Shown here piece after piece: positions 37,095-47,860 of a stretch of 64,000 nt of DNA (its first letter is position 1; each line of letters opens with the position of its first letter). The stretch is from Coriaria nepalensis (Eukaryota > Streptophyta > Magnoliopsida > Cucurbitales > Coriariaceae): NCBI GenBank assembly GCA_027186245.1, contig CP114500.1:5466001-5530000 (forward strand), in the 5' to 3' direction. A program made the position numbers and the translations under genes. Under the pieces are notes generated by a model, which saw only the letters and a list, made by a program, of their open reading frames with translations, had not been told where the DNA came from and ran no database searches.

Positions 37095-37330
37095 ACACAA
37101 TTAGACCGACATGTGAAATATCAGTCTGAAATATATATATCGACATGTGAGATGTCGATTTAAAATATACATATCGATATGTCTAGACTGAAAGCGTGGC
37201 TTCGATCAAATTTCTCACTGATGTTGCTACTGCTTCTTCTTCTTCTGCTTTAACTCGGAAAGTCAAGGGTAAAGCCCCCTCTCCATGGCTCGCCATTTTC
37301 CACTTTCTGTTTCACCGTCGTATTTCCATC
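37095..37330 (+). other. Repeat-related stretch with possible exon fragment
   Basis: At 37100-37190 there are copies of CGACATGTGAGATGTCG, related to the CGACATCTCACATG units at 19.0-19.6 kb. Directly after, 37195-37325 reads as coding-like sequence (VASIKFLTDVATASSSS, KVKGKAPSPWLAIFHF) that I do not recognise. It may be the remains of a gene carried or cut by a transposon. Confidence 0.3.
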
Positions 37331-37897
37331 TAGGTATTTGCTTGGCATATTTATTTCTTGTTCGGATTAGAGCCCATGAGGATCGTGTATTAGGGTGATA
37401 CCATGAGAAGGTTATGTGAAATCACCACCCACGATAATGGTGAAGTCTATCCCATTTAAAGGGTAATTACAACATATACATTTAATATGGGAATAAATGC
37501 ATAGATACAGTAACATATGTAAATTATACAAAAGGAAAATATCAACTCCTATGATTGAGAGTCAACTACAATAATTAAGTGGATCCTTGACAAACATGAC
37601 ATGCGAGAGATAATGAAAAAAAAAAGAATTATCGACATCCAAAATATAGAGCAAGTATGAAGCATGAACATATAATAAGAAGTTCCCAGATGAGCAATAT
37701 CTCAAAGAGGGTGAGAGAAACAAAGAGACTTGCCACCTTTCAGCATAAGTCATCCATATCTCAAAGAAGAAGAAAGAAGATTGCACGAAAGCTTTCTAAG
37801 AAAAATAGAAGATTATATATATATATATATATATACAAATTTTGATAATTTGGTAATAACCGAGAGTAACCACGTGATGCTTAGATTAAAAAAAAAA

Positions 37898-37965
37898 CTT
37901 AAACACAGCTTTTATATATTATTATATTATCGTAAAAAAAACTTAAACACAGCTTTTATATATTA
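37898..37965. repeat. Direct repeat, two copies about 42 bases apart
   Basis: ACTTAAACACAGCTTTTATA occurs twice in succession, at about 37898 and 37940, each preceded by an A run and followed by TATTA. Confidence 0.85.
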
Positions 37966-38116
37966 CTGATTCTGGCATATGAAATTTCAAAGTTTGCATT
38001 TAAATATTATCGTAAAAATTGTCAGTTTAAGTACAAAAGTAACTTTTATAAACGTCATATATAATTCAAATGTGACGAAAATAAGCATTACAAATTAATT
38101 AGTAAGGCAATAGTAA

Positions 38117-38275
38117 GTTGACACATGACCAAATGAGAGGTTGACATGTGGACCAATTATAGTCTGAGATGTGGATGTATCCTAACATGAAATTGACACG
38201 TGGTCAAATGAGAGCATGACATGTAGTCTAATAAGAGGTCGACACGTGGTCTCATAAGAGTTTGACACATTATTT
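38117..38275. repeat. 23-bp degenerate tandem repeats with TTGACACGTGG core
   Basis: About six units close to TTGACACGTGGTCAAATGAGAG (the first 20 positions are best conserved), two of them separated by a longer spacer. Each unit overlaps a W-box core (TTGAC) with an ACGTG core. They lie inside the putative CACTA terminal region and may be its subterminal repeats. Confidence 0.7.
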
Positions 38276-38329
38276 ATTAATTAACCAAATATTTGACTTT
38301 ACATGGACCATTGTCAGCTTTTATATTTT

Positions 38330-38517
38330 ATTAATTATTTTATATGTCAGCGCCACGTAGGTGGTGTATACCGTTATCAGAATAAAAAATATACATATAA
38401 CCTTTGGCGATGCAGGTAAAACAATAATGATATTTGTTACATTTGCTTCAAACATGATATAAAATTGGCCTTTTATGACATTAATTAACATCACATTTGA
38501 CATTGTTTTTTGTAGTG
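38330..38517 (-). mobile_element. Terminal part of a CACTA-type DNA transposon
   Basis: The segment ends at 38517 with TTTTTTGTAGTG, the complement of CACTACAAAAAA, the hallmark terminus of CACTA (En/Spm) elements. Inside are repeated ATTTGACAT and ATGACATTAATTAACATC motifs. No opposite CACTA end or transposase was identified, so this is a one-ended remnant or part of a larger decayed element. Confidence 0.5.
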
Positions 38518-39496
38518 ATTCTTTTATCTCATTTCTTTTTTTTTTTTTTTTCTTTCTACTAATACTTCTTAATTTTCGGTAATTTATGAAATAATATTTA
38601 CCTTAATAGCTATAAGTGTATATGTTGTTATGGAATGACAACATGTAATCCTAACAGTTTTCTAACCGTGACGTAATTCTTTTATTATATACTAGTTTTC
38701 TAATTATGCAATAATAGTATTTTAAGAAGTTTAATTATAACACATATATATAGCATGTCGTAAGTGTTTTTTTCCACATTTTTTTTTTAAAGATGATAGT
38801 AATTATTTATTTACATTTTATATTGAATTTATTATAGAATAATAGTATTTTATGAAATTTAATTATAAATTATAGAATGAGATTATTTTAGAAAGTTATG
38901 TTGAAAATCAAACGTGTTGTAAGCAATTGAAAATCTATACCTAAATTTAACTTTTAAAAACTATTAAAAATCTAATAATATATATGTGAAGAGAAAAATT
39001 TTTTAAAAAATAAGTAAAAAGACTATTGATGTAGTAGATTTGCTCAAGATTTTCCTCCTACTAACTTGTAACTTGAGATATTTTTATTGGCCAACTTATA
39101 ATTTGTTCATTTATAAGTTAAGATTTAATCTACCATTAATTATTCAATTATTACCACAAACTTTAATTTTATATAATAAATTAATCATCACGTTAGATAT
39201 CAAATTTTGTATAAGATTTTAATCGATCAGTCTATAATAAATCGGAATTTTATAAATAAAAAAATTTCTCCTATGAGCCCTATTAATTAGCTTCATGAAC
39301 AACAAATTGGATTATTTGATAGAGTAGTAGGTAAAATTTATACTCGTAATCAAATATTTGTACCTAAATTTTATTCAACTATAAATCAACATTTATTACC
39401 TACACTTAGCCAACTAACTAAGCAATAAGTTATATCCTTATTAATGCTCTCTACAATAATTCTAGTTTATAACTTGCTAATAATCAAGGCTCACTC

Positions 39497-39642
39497 TATA
39501 AATAGTAAATGCATATAATTATTTACAAAGCTGCCATGCCATATCTATCTTACATAATACATACCTACTACCCATGAGATTATCCATTGCATTTGCCTCT
39601 TTACTTTTCATTCATTGTCTTCAAATCGAAATAGAACTCTGA
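39497..39642 (+). other. TATA box with a 22-codon frame resembling a signal peptide
   Basis: TATAAATAG at 39497-39505 is followed by ATG at 39574 and a TGA at 39640-39642. The predicted 22 residues (MRLSIAFASLLFIHCLQIEI, then EL) look like a secretory leader. This could be the first exon of a small secreted peptide gene, a remnant, or chance. No downstream exon was recognised. Confidence 0.25.
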
Positions 39643-40227
39643 ACTCAAAATAGTCTTATGTCGGCTAAAAAAGATAAGTAGATATATTTTTTTACAAATT
39701 TTTTTTTTTACTTTTTACCTTAAATTTTTGGAATATATTAATTTATTATTTATAAATTTTGAAAAGAAATAAAAATAGATTTTTAACCCTTTTAAAGCCC
39801 AAATAATATAAGTTTAGCTCTAAATTAAAAAAAAAAAAAATAGAAAAAAAAAAAAGATAAGGAAATTTCTAGTTTATTTTTTTTATTTGATTTTTTTTAA
39901 GTTTTAACCTTTTCTTTGGGAAATTATGGTACTGCTCTACTCGAGACTCGTGAAACAGTTAGGGGTGAGAAACAGAATTAGCATGCTTTTTCGTTGCCGG
40001 AATTCGTATCCTCTACACTGTCCTGTATTCACATGTTGTATACATACAACCCACTGAAGACATGACGCCTCTTCCAATTTGATTTCCTATTCTTATTTGA
40101 TAAAATTACATGGGCCTCCCTGAGGTTTTCAATAAATATAAGAGGATCCTTTTAGTTTATGAAATTATAATTACCCCCTTTCTTTTTTCTTTATAATTTG
40201 AATCCTCTAATTTTCTATTATATTTAA

Positions 40228-40252
40228 TATATATATATATATATATATATAT
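40228..40252. repeat. (AT)n microsatellite
   Basis: An uninterrupted AT run of about 25 bases. Confidence 0.9.
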
Positions 40253-40969
40253 GCAAATCAATACATCTATCACATTATTATTTAACTCAAATTTTAAGAT
40301 TATTATTTTGTGAAATTAATTTTTGATACATTACATATCATTATTGGTTTGTATGTATATTTTGTAAAGTAAGAGATTAACTTATAATTATGTAAACAGC
40401 AAGGGATCGTTCTAAATTTATTGAAAATATTTGGGGTTGCATCTGTAATTCAACTTTCTTATTTTTTTATTTTTTGGTATAAAAATTACTTCAAACAAAA
40501 TAAATATTGCTCACACTAAAGCATCCTGTCAGAAGTGCAGACAGCAAGTTGGCGGCTGCCAGGGCGTCGCTGTCGGCTTCTACCACCCCGCAGACTGCAG
40601 TTTTGTCCTTTTCTCCCGCAGGTTGTTGGACGACGGAGAATCAATTAACGCTCTCGTGTCCCATAACTATGGAATTAAGAATTTAGGATACTAATTTAAG
40701 CGTTTTCAGAGTTAATTTAATCATTTATTAACATGCAGTACTTGCACTGCATCTGTATTGTGTGTTGGGGGGCATGCAGATAATTTAGTAAAAAGATAAA
40801 GGGTATTTTGGGAAGATGATCAAAATCAGAGAACAGTACACGCAAAGACCCAGCAAGAAAACCCAAGGACACCCCACTGCATCTCAACAGTAACCACCAC
40901 CCCACCACGGCCCCCCCTCTCTCTACAGACTCCATAACAATCCAGAGTGAGAGTGGAGAGAGAGAGAGC

Positions 40970-40977
40970 ATATATAA
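40970..40977 (+). promoter_or_regulatory. TATA box of the LRR gene
   Basis: TATATAAC follows a (GA)n tract and lies about 150 bases before the ATG at 41122. Confidence 0.6.
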
Positions 40978-41121
40978 CAAAACGTACTACCTGTTTGCTC
41001 ACAGAATTACTGGCATTTTTTAATTTTGATCCTCTTGTCCCTCCTCGCTCTCTCCCCTCCTGGCTCCTCCATTAACACACTACTACTTTCTCTCACTCAT
41101 TTCTCATTTAACAATTTAACA

Positions 41122-42573
41122 ATGTCTCTCCCTCCTCCATTTTCCCTTCCCTCCATCCTCTCCCTCCTCCTCTCCCTCCTTCTCCTCGTCAACATCTCGC
41201 CGGCCCAACAACAGCAACAACTTCCCCTCCCTTCCTCAGAGCAAGACGCCGTCTTCCAAGTCCTCGACTCCATCAACTCCGCCATCCCCTGGCGCACCCT
41301 CTTCCCCGACGACCTCTGCTCCTCCGCCCCTCACGGTATCGTCTGCGACTTCTTCTCCTCCTCTGACTCCTCCTCTCAACTTCCCGACACGCCTCACATC
41401 ACCGAGCTCAGTTTCGGGTTCGTCTCCGACTTCTCTCCCAACCCGCCCTGCTCCTCTAACTCCACTCTCAACCCTCTCCTCTTCACCTCTTTCAACTACC
41501 TCAGAAAGCTCTTCCTCTACAAATGCTTCACCGGCCCAACCCGAGTTTCCTTTCGCCAAAACGACAGCGTATTTCCGGAGCCGGGTTTCGCTTCGAGTTT
41601 AGAAGAGCTCGTGTTTATCGACAACCCATCTCTGGTCGGAACTCTCAGTGACATGCTCCGTAATTTCACGAGCTTACGGAGGGTAGTTCTGACCGGAAAC
41701 GGGATTTACGGCCATATCCCGGAAACGGTTTCCGGATTGGTCGATCTGGAAGAACTCACTCTCTCTGGAAATCAACTGACTGGTCAAGTCCCTCTGAATT
41801 TAGGAAACTTGAAGAAACTGAAAATTCTGGACCTGAGTCGGAACCACATTGACGGAAATGCCCCTGTCTCACTTGGATATTTACCGCGTCTTCTGAAGCT
41901 GGACTTGAGTTCCAATGTGCTAAATGGTAAAATCCCAGACACCCTGAAGAACTTGAAGAATCTAGAGTTCCTCGACCTGAGCTACAACCGGTTTGGAAAT
42001 TACGGGATCCCTCTGTTCTTGTCCGAGATGCCGGGATTGAAGGAGATGCATTTGAGTGGAAATGCACTGGGAGGGCAGATTCCAGAAATATGGGCAAATT
42101 CGGGGGGCATTCTGGGAATTGGGTTGTCTGAAACAGGGCTTGTTGGGAAAATACCAGGTTCAATGGGGGTATTTTTGAGAAACGTGAGTTATATGGGATT
42201 GGACAACAACAAGCTGGAAGGGACAGTGCCAGAGGAATTTGGGCTTCTGGAATTTGTGAATGAGATCAATTTGGAGAACAACAGATTAAGCGGGAGAGTT
42301 ACGATTATGCCCGGAATTGGAAACAAATTGAAGATCAAAGGGAACCCATTACTCTGCATTGGGCATGATGATAAGAAGAAGAAGAAGAAGGGCTTTGAGG
42401 GTAGTTTGGGAAATTTGAGGGTCTGCAATGAAGAGGAAAATCTCAGTTTGGCTCACACTGTCAACAATCTCAATCTCAATGAGGCTTCATCTCCATCTTG
42501 TTCTTCTTCCTCTTCATCTCATAGCATGCTTGTTTTGTTAGTGATAGGCGGGTTTGCTTTACTTCTGGTTTGA
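41122..42573 (+). CDS. Secreted or GPI-anchored LRR receptor-like protein (PII-2/RLP29-like)
   Basis: An intronless 483-residue gene. The frame is open further upstream but has no ATG before 41122, and that ATG is followed at once by a good signal peptide (LPSILSLLLSLLLLVNISPA, about residues 9-28). A cap region follows (VLDSINSAIPWRTLF, PHGIVCDFF, then HITELSFGFVSDFSPNPPC). About ten leucine-rich repeats of the plant extracellular type come next (LxGxIPxxLxxLxxLxxLDLSxN, e.g. LEFLDLSYNRFGN, GLDNNKLEGTVPEEFG). A Ser-rich stretch and a hydrophobic C-terminus (MLVLLVIGGFALLLV) suggest a GPI anchor or a single anchor, and there is no kinase domain. The cap and repeat pattern match the clade with Arabidopsis PII-2 and RLP29, linked to responses to microbes. 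I cannot separate the two by memory. Ligand unknown. Confidence 0.88.
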   Translation: MSLPPPFSLPSILSLLLSLLLLVNISPAQQQQQLPLPSSEQDAVFQVLDSINSAIPWRTLFPDDLCSSAPHGIVCDFFSSSDSSSQLPDTPHITELSFGFVSDFSPNPPCSSNSTLNPLLFTSFNYLRKLFLYKCFTGPTRVSFRQNDSVFPEPGFASSLEELVFIDNPSLVGTLSDMLRNFTSLRRVVLTGNGIYGHIPETVSGLVDLEELTLSGNQLTGQVPLNLGNLKKLKILDLSRNHIDGNAPVSLGYLPRLLKLDLSSNVLNGKIPDTLKNLKNLEFLDLSYNRFGNYGIPLFLSEMPGLKEMHLSGNALGGQIPEIWANSGGILGIGLSETGLVGKIPGSMGVFLRNVSYMGLDNNKLEGTVPEEFGLLEFVNEINLENNRLSGRVTIMPGIGNKLKIKGNPLLCIGHDDKKKKKKGFEGSLGNLRVCNEEENLSLAHTVNNLNLNEASSPSCSSSSSSHSMLVLLVIGGFALLLV

Positions 42574-43424
42574 AATTTCTGTGAAACAAAAAGGGGTAAA
42601 AAAAAGAAAAGGAAAAAAAAGGGTTATAGTGAGTAGGAAATCAAACTTTAGAGTCCTTTTTTATATAACTGAGTTTGTTTTTATGATATTTTTGTCAATA
42701 TATATATCGAAAAATATGCTTTTAATGCCACTATGAATTTGAGGAACCAAAAAAAAAAAAAAAAAAGGAGGCAAAATGAGTAGTTTGTTAAAGAATGGGA
42801 GGTATATCTTTCTCGGGTCCCTCAACCACGAAAAGGTCCTTTCAGATATGGGAATAGAAAGGAGAAGCTGGTGGTTGGAATCTCCTACTACATTAAGTCT
42901 TGTCTTGTTGTGTTATTTCAGTCATAAGAAGACAAGAACAAACTATGGTTTCTTTTTCTTTCATTTTATGTACAAAGATGGATTTTATAGATTACAGACT
43001 TAGGTTGTAGCTGTAGGCCCCTCACAAACCAGGATAATGTCCACCGGATAAATATGGGACTTGGATTCGGTCACGCATCCGGATCATTCAAACATCAAAC
43101 CCAGGGTTGATTAAATAAAGCATAATCCTAACCCTTCGATTTTTTGGACATATTATTTAGTTAATTAAATGACTTATTTTTGATTAAATGATGATAAAAA
43201 TATTAATAATTGAAATTTATTTTTATTTATTTCTAACAGTAAGTTTGGATTGTTCAGGAGTTACCATTCTTTTTTTTATTTTAAATAAAATAATACATTA
43301 TAACTTTAATCGTAATCCAAATAATATATACATTTTATTAATCTAGGTAATCATTTCAAACACAAGAAATAAAATAGCAAATAAACATTTTTTTTTTTAC
43401 TTTTACTTACGCGCTAAGAATCTT
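42574..43424. other. 3' flank of LRR gene and AT-rich DNA
   Basis: The first few hundred bases likely include the LRR gene 3' UTR. No other gene seen. Confidence 0.4.
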
Positions 43425-44097
43425 TTAGAGATAGTAAAATAGATTGGGCCAGCACGAACACACACGGCATGACACAAGCACGGACACGACATGGGTGTTG
43501 GACCGTACCGTGCCCAATTATGCGGGCACGTGGGTTGGTATGACACGGCATGATATGAATTTTTCGTGTCGGCCCGTCTAAGGTACGGGCTCAAAAATGC
43601 CTCATAATCTTAGGAGTTTTTTTTCTATAAATTATTTTGTATATTAAAAATCTTTCGATTAATATAAAATCTTATTTGGCCAAATAATATTTATTATAGT
43701 TTATTTATAATATTAATTATTAATAGTACTAACTTTTAATTTACTAAATAATAACTATTATGAATGATTACCAATATATAAAATATGTATTATATTATTA
43801 ATATTTTACTAATCACTTTAAAACTCTTCTTTTATTTAAAATTAATTTTTTTTAAAAGAAGCAAGCATTCGAGTTCACGGGTCAAAATGGGCCCATAGAC
43901 CAAAATAGACACATGGGCCAAAACGAGCTCACGGGCTGACACAACATGTTTATGACCTGTTACTATGTCTGTGTCGTGTCGTGCCCTTATTTTTATGCAC
44001 GGGCACGACACATGTCAATCTGTACCGGACACGACACGACATAATCCCTACCATACCGGGCTAGGCCGAGCCGGGCCAGCACGAATCATCACCTCTA
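43425..44097. mobile_element. hAT-like non-autonomous element, copy 1
   Basis: GC-rich ends (GGGCCAGCACGAACACACAC on the left, CCGGGCCAGCACGAATCATC on the right) flank an AT-rich core. Left end TTAGAGATAGTAAAAT and right end ATCACCTCTA are degenerate inverted repeats. Flanks AGAATCTT and AGAACCCT match at six of eight positions. Sequence and core match the element at 62218-62886 in inverted orientation. No transposase. Confidence 0.75.
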
Positions 44098-44099
44098 GA

Positions 44100-45740
44100 A
44101 CCCTTACTTACCTGGATATTTATTTTTTAAAATATTTAAAAAATAAAATTTTTCCCCATTTTTGCATATATATCTATATATATATATATAATATAATTAG
44201 GAAATTCAAGTGAATTCCTTATCTTCCACTTCCACGGCTTCGTTCTTCGATGACATTTCCAATTCAGAATTAGTATTCACAGTCGAGAGCGAATTTGCTT
44301 GAGATGTTGTCGTCTCCGATGTCGACGCTTTCTACCCTTTGGATGCAGCTCTGTCTTTGCCTTATACTGAACTGTCCGACGTGTCCTTCGATTTCTTCCT
44401 CCTCATCCTTTTCGGTAGATTCAAATAATTCAGCGACGAGGAGGAGAAGTCGCTCTTGTGATTTGGCTCCGCCACCAGCCGGATTGCTTTTGTTTGATTT
44501 GTATCATCCTTTGGCTTTATTGACCTCCGTTTTGGCTTCTCTATTTTTTTTCCTTGGTCGGCGATTCCAACGCCACCGATTCCACCACCTCCGCCTCCTT
44601 CAAAGTGGAACAGGTTTCTAGACAGTTTTAGAACTTCTAGCTATTCAAGGTCGTTGGAGATCGCTCCCTTTCCATTTATCACATTTGAATATTTGAATCT
44701 ACAGATTACAATAGTAATATTTCGTTACTGAGTTAATTATATAATTAAGTCTATGAATATATATATATATAAAGGGGGAAACTAACCGCCCGAGAATAAA
44801 GATTTGGCAGAGGCTTCATCTTCGAAACTGTGACGGAAAGATGAAGCAGCAACAAATGAACATCCTTGAGGGTGAGGTTGAGATTGAGTTCCTTTGAACT
44901 CATTCATCTACAAAATTATGATCAGGAAAATAAATAAATAAATTAGTTATTTTCTTTTGGCAGAGAGAAAAAATGGGAAAGAAATTACCCAGCCCGGAGA
45001 ATTTACCGATGGCATTTTTCTAGGAAAAAAAAGGGTGAACGAAGAGAAAAGGAGCAAATTAACAAACTCCATTATGTTTAAAGCAAAAAAGGTATCGTTT
45101 ATCGAGAGAATTTGAGTTATTGGTCCATTTAATAGATTTGTTTAAATTATTAGCATCATTAAGGAAAAAAACCTCACTCCATTAGTCTTTTTCTTATTTT
45201 CTGAATTTTGAAAAATTAGGAATATATTGAATTATATTAATGTCCTTAATGAATTTTGAAATAAATAAATAAAAAACAAAGGAAAGAAGAAGAAAACTGA
45301 CTGTCCTATCCTCCTTTCCTCCAATGCAAATTAAAGAAAATAGTAACCAAAGCAACCATTCCAGATTCGACTTGCCTTCGTCATCTTCATTTGAATCCAG
45401 AAATTTCAAATTTTGAAAATGAATCATGATTAGTAGAGTTTATGAGATGAAAAATAGAGAGAAGAAACAGTGAAATGAGGAGTCGCCAGAGGCAGTCGTG
45501 AATATATGAAGTGATTGAAATCTATGCCAAAATCAATGGCCGAAGTTCCATCTAATTCGCCGGTGCAAATGTTGATTTCACTTTTTTTTTCCCGTTAACA
45601 AATTCACATTTTCTTCCATACCAAACACAATTTCTTCCATGAACTCCTTTCTCAATTCAATATCATCATCTAGCTGTGACATTTTATTCTAGCTTTAATT
45701 ATCTAGGCGTTAGGGAAAATATACATGAAAGGATAATTAA
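44100..45740. other. Intergenic with an unrecognised coding-like stretch
   Basis: At 44215-44610 the plus strand reads as protein-like in one frame (SFFDDISNSELVFTVESEFA, a stop, then VSDVDAFYPLDAALSLPY), then loses the frame. I do not recognise it. It could be a gene fragment. The remainder is AT-rich with no supported feature. Confidence 0.3.
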
Positions 45741-45749
45741 AGTTTGTTT

Positions 45750-45900
45750 GATGACAATTTTGTAGTGGAAACCTCGCTTAGTTTGTATGGTCAATTGTTT
45801 ACATAATGCATGGAGAGTGTTTGATGAAATACGTGAAAGAGATGCAGTTTCTTGGTGTTCGATTATTTCATGTCTTGTTGAGAATAGAGATATAATATAA
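45750..45900 (+). pseudogene. PLS-class PPR fragment
   Basis: About 40 codons read AWRVFDEIRERDAVSWCSII, the helix pair of a PLS-class PPR repeat (ARxVFDEMxERDVVSWxxMI), followed by SCLVENRD and a stop. The upstream part shifts frame. It is an isolated fragment of a different PPR class from the one at 2.2 kb. Confidence 0.6.
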
Positions 45901-46017
45901 AACTACTCATATTGGGAATGATTGAAATTGGGTTAGTATGATTTTCGATTGTTCCAAAAATTATTTTAGTATTTTACTCAAAATTTACCCATCTTTTGTT
46001 ATTTTTTTCCAAAAAGA

Positions 46018-46255
46018 AATGTCCAAACATGAAGTTATGGGCGATGAGTGGTTTCAAATCAGAAACTGCCTAATTGCAAAATTCTACCAAGCCATTAGTA
46101 ATGTCCTCCTACCAATCGTTGCAAAGGCCTTCCCGCCCTCTTCTGATATGAAATACAAGTGCCCTCCAACTATAGTTGGAGCAAGAGCAATTTTAGCCAA
46201 AACAACTTTTGCGAAGAATCTCTGCCCTCAGCCCTTACGGACAAAAGTATTATGA
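46018..46255 (+). pseudogene. Fragment of a conserved plant protein of unknown function
   Basis: From ATG 46018 the frame reads MSKHEVMGDEWFQIRNCLIA, then AISNVLLPIVAKAFPPSS, CPPTIVGARAILAKT and AKNLCPQPLRTKVL, ending at TGA 46255. The AKAFPPSS and (R/A)ARAxLAxTxxxKxLxPQPL parts are familiar from an uncharacterised plant family whose members continue for another hundred or so residues. I cannot name the family. Here it stops early, so it is a truncated copy or a first exon. Confidence 0.4.
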
Positions 46256-46507
46256 GTGAAAAACAAATGTCTCATTAGGTGTTGATACTATTTTTGATTT
46301 GTAATGACATCGAAAATAGAATCAAGTGGTTTCATTATACTTTGTAATGACTTCTTTTTTGATTTGTAATTAAAGGTTTGATATTTCTTTTGAATGTCTC
46401 TTTTAATGGTTTGATGAATTTAGTTATTGATCTATTTTAATATGTTTTAATTTAGGTATTGTTATATTTATAGATAAACTCTTGAAACTTTTTTTCCTTT
46501 CATTTTT

Positions 46508-46700
46508 CTCAATTTCTCAACGTCTTACAAAACTTAAGATATCGAGAAATCAGAAAAAGAAAAGCTCTCTATTCCTTTCACTTGATTTCTCGATGTCTTA
46601 CAAAATGTAAGACATCAAGAAATCGAGAAAAGAAAAACTCTTTGTTCTTGTTACCCGATTTCTCAATATCTTACAAAATTTAAGACGTTGAGAAATTGGG
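46508..46700. repeat. Three hairpin units at 72-bp period
   Basis: Three tandem units, each an inverted repeat. In the middle one GATTTCTCGATGTCTTAC (46584-46601) pairs with GTAAGACATCAAGAAATC (46607-46624) across a 5-base loop with one mismatch. The outer units carry the same arms with more changes. Confidence 0.85.
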
Positions 46701-46734
46701 TAAAATGAATAAAAATTTCAAGATTATAACAGTT

Positions 46735-47350
46735 AAACCTTTTATTACCTACTGTCTTTCTATTATTATCTAATATCTAAATATTATATTTCAAACTATA
46801 AAGGTTGAATCTCTGATAAAAGAATATAAAAATCTAACATTTCTCTGAAACCTTAATACCTACAGGTTACACTTACAACAATAAATATTGAACATTTCAT
46901 TACTTCACCATAAATTTGGATTTTTCTATCATTACCTAATGTTTAAATATTATATTTGGAACCATAAGGTTGAATCTCTCATAAAAGAATATAAATGTCA
47001 AATCTTTCTATGAAACCCTAATACCTAAATTTTACACTTACAACCACAAAAATTAAACCTTTCATTACTTCATGATAAGTTTGGATCTAATGTCTAAACA
47101 TTATATTTAGAAACAAAAAAGGTTGAATCTCTCACAAAAGAACATAAATGTTCAACCTTTCTATGGAACCATAATACCTAAAGATTACAGTTACAGCCAC
47201 AAATATTAAACTTTTCATCATTAAACCTAAATGTTAGACTTTTCTATCAAACAATTTCATCTCAAACTTTTAGTCTTGAATCATAAAGGTTGAATCTTTT
47301 ATCTTAAACTTCAAAAGTTTAGACCTTTCAAGTCATAAAAATTGAACCTT
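46735..47350. repeat. Tandem repeat of about 155-170 bp, three to four units
   Basis: Landmarks recur in order: AACCTTTCATTACTT, then AATATTATATTT, AAGGTTGAATCTCTCA, AAAAGAATATAAA, TTTCTATGAAACC, TAATACCTA and ACACTTACAACCAC. Units begin near 46735, 46890 and 47058, with a decayed fourth from about 47210. Confidence 0.8.
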
Positions 47351-47580
47351 TTATCTTTCATCTTAAACCCTAAAGTATCTAATCCTGATTGCTTTATACC
47401 TCTTTAAACCGAAACCAACAAACCCCTAATGAACAAATATCAACTAGCCAAAACCATTAAGTACAACTATTCATTCAACAAAATTGTAGCAACCAACAAA
47501 CATCATTTAATACAACCATAACCACAACCAAAACTTTGATGAACAATATCATTCATTTAAAATAAACTAATATTCATTAC

Positions 47581-47621
47581 AACCATATTTGCAAAAATTA
47601 CAAAAATTCGCAAATATGGTT
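47581..47621. repeat. Hairpin with 12-bp arms
   Basis: AACCATATTTGC and GCAAATATGGTT are separated by 17 AT-rich bases. It lies at the edge of the dispersed repeat copy that follows. Confidence 0.85.
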
Positions 47622-47624
47622 TGA

Positions 47625-47860
47625 GGCATAGGGCGCTTTCAAAATGCACTGGGTTTGTTTTCAAGAGAGAATGAGTTCGTGACTTCCAATGAGTTTGTGA
47701 GCTCGAATGGGTTTGTTGATGGAGGTTAAAATGAAGCTTCAAATGTGTGTTAATGGAGAGGGGGGTACGAAAGAAAGAAAAGAAAACAGAAGGAAGAAGG
47801 GGGTGGAAAGAAAAGAAAACAGAAGGAAGAAGGGGGTGGAAAGAAAAAAAAAACACGCAG
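47625..47860 (-). repeat. Second copy of the 18.4-kb dispersed repeat
   Basis: On the minus strand this reads like 18480-18690: TTCTTCCTTCT, then GTACCCCC, CATTAACAC, TTTTAACCTCCATCAA, ATTCGAGCTCA, AGTCACGAACTC, TCTCTTGAAAAC and TGCATTTTGAAA. Tandem GGAAAGAAAAGAAAACAGAA units lie at 47775-47845. Confidence 0.75.

Noticed and set aside
41026..41121. Upstream in-frame extension of the LRR gene
   Set aside because: It begins with TTG, not ATG, and a signal peptide starts right at the ATG at 41122.
41236..42163. Minus-strand open frames under the LRR gene
   Set aside because: Shadows of a strongly biased coding sequence.
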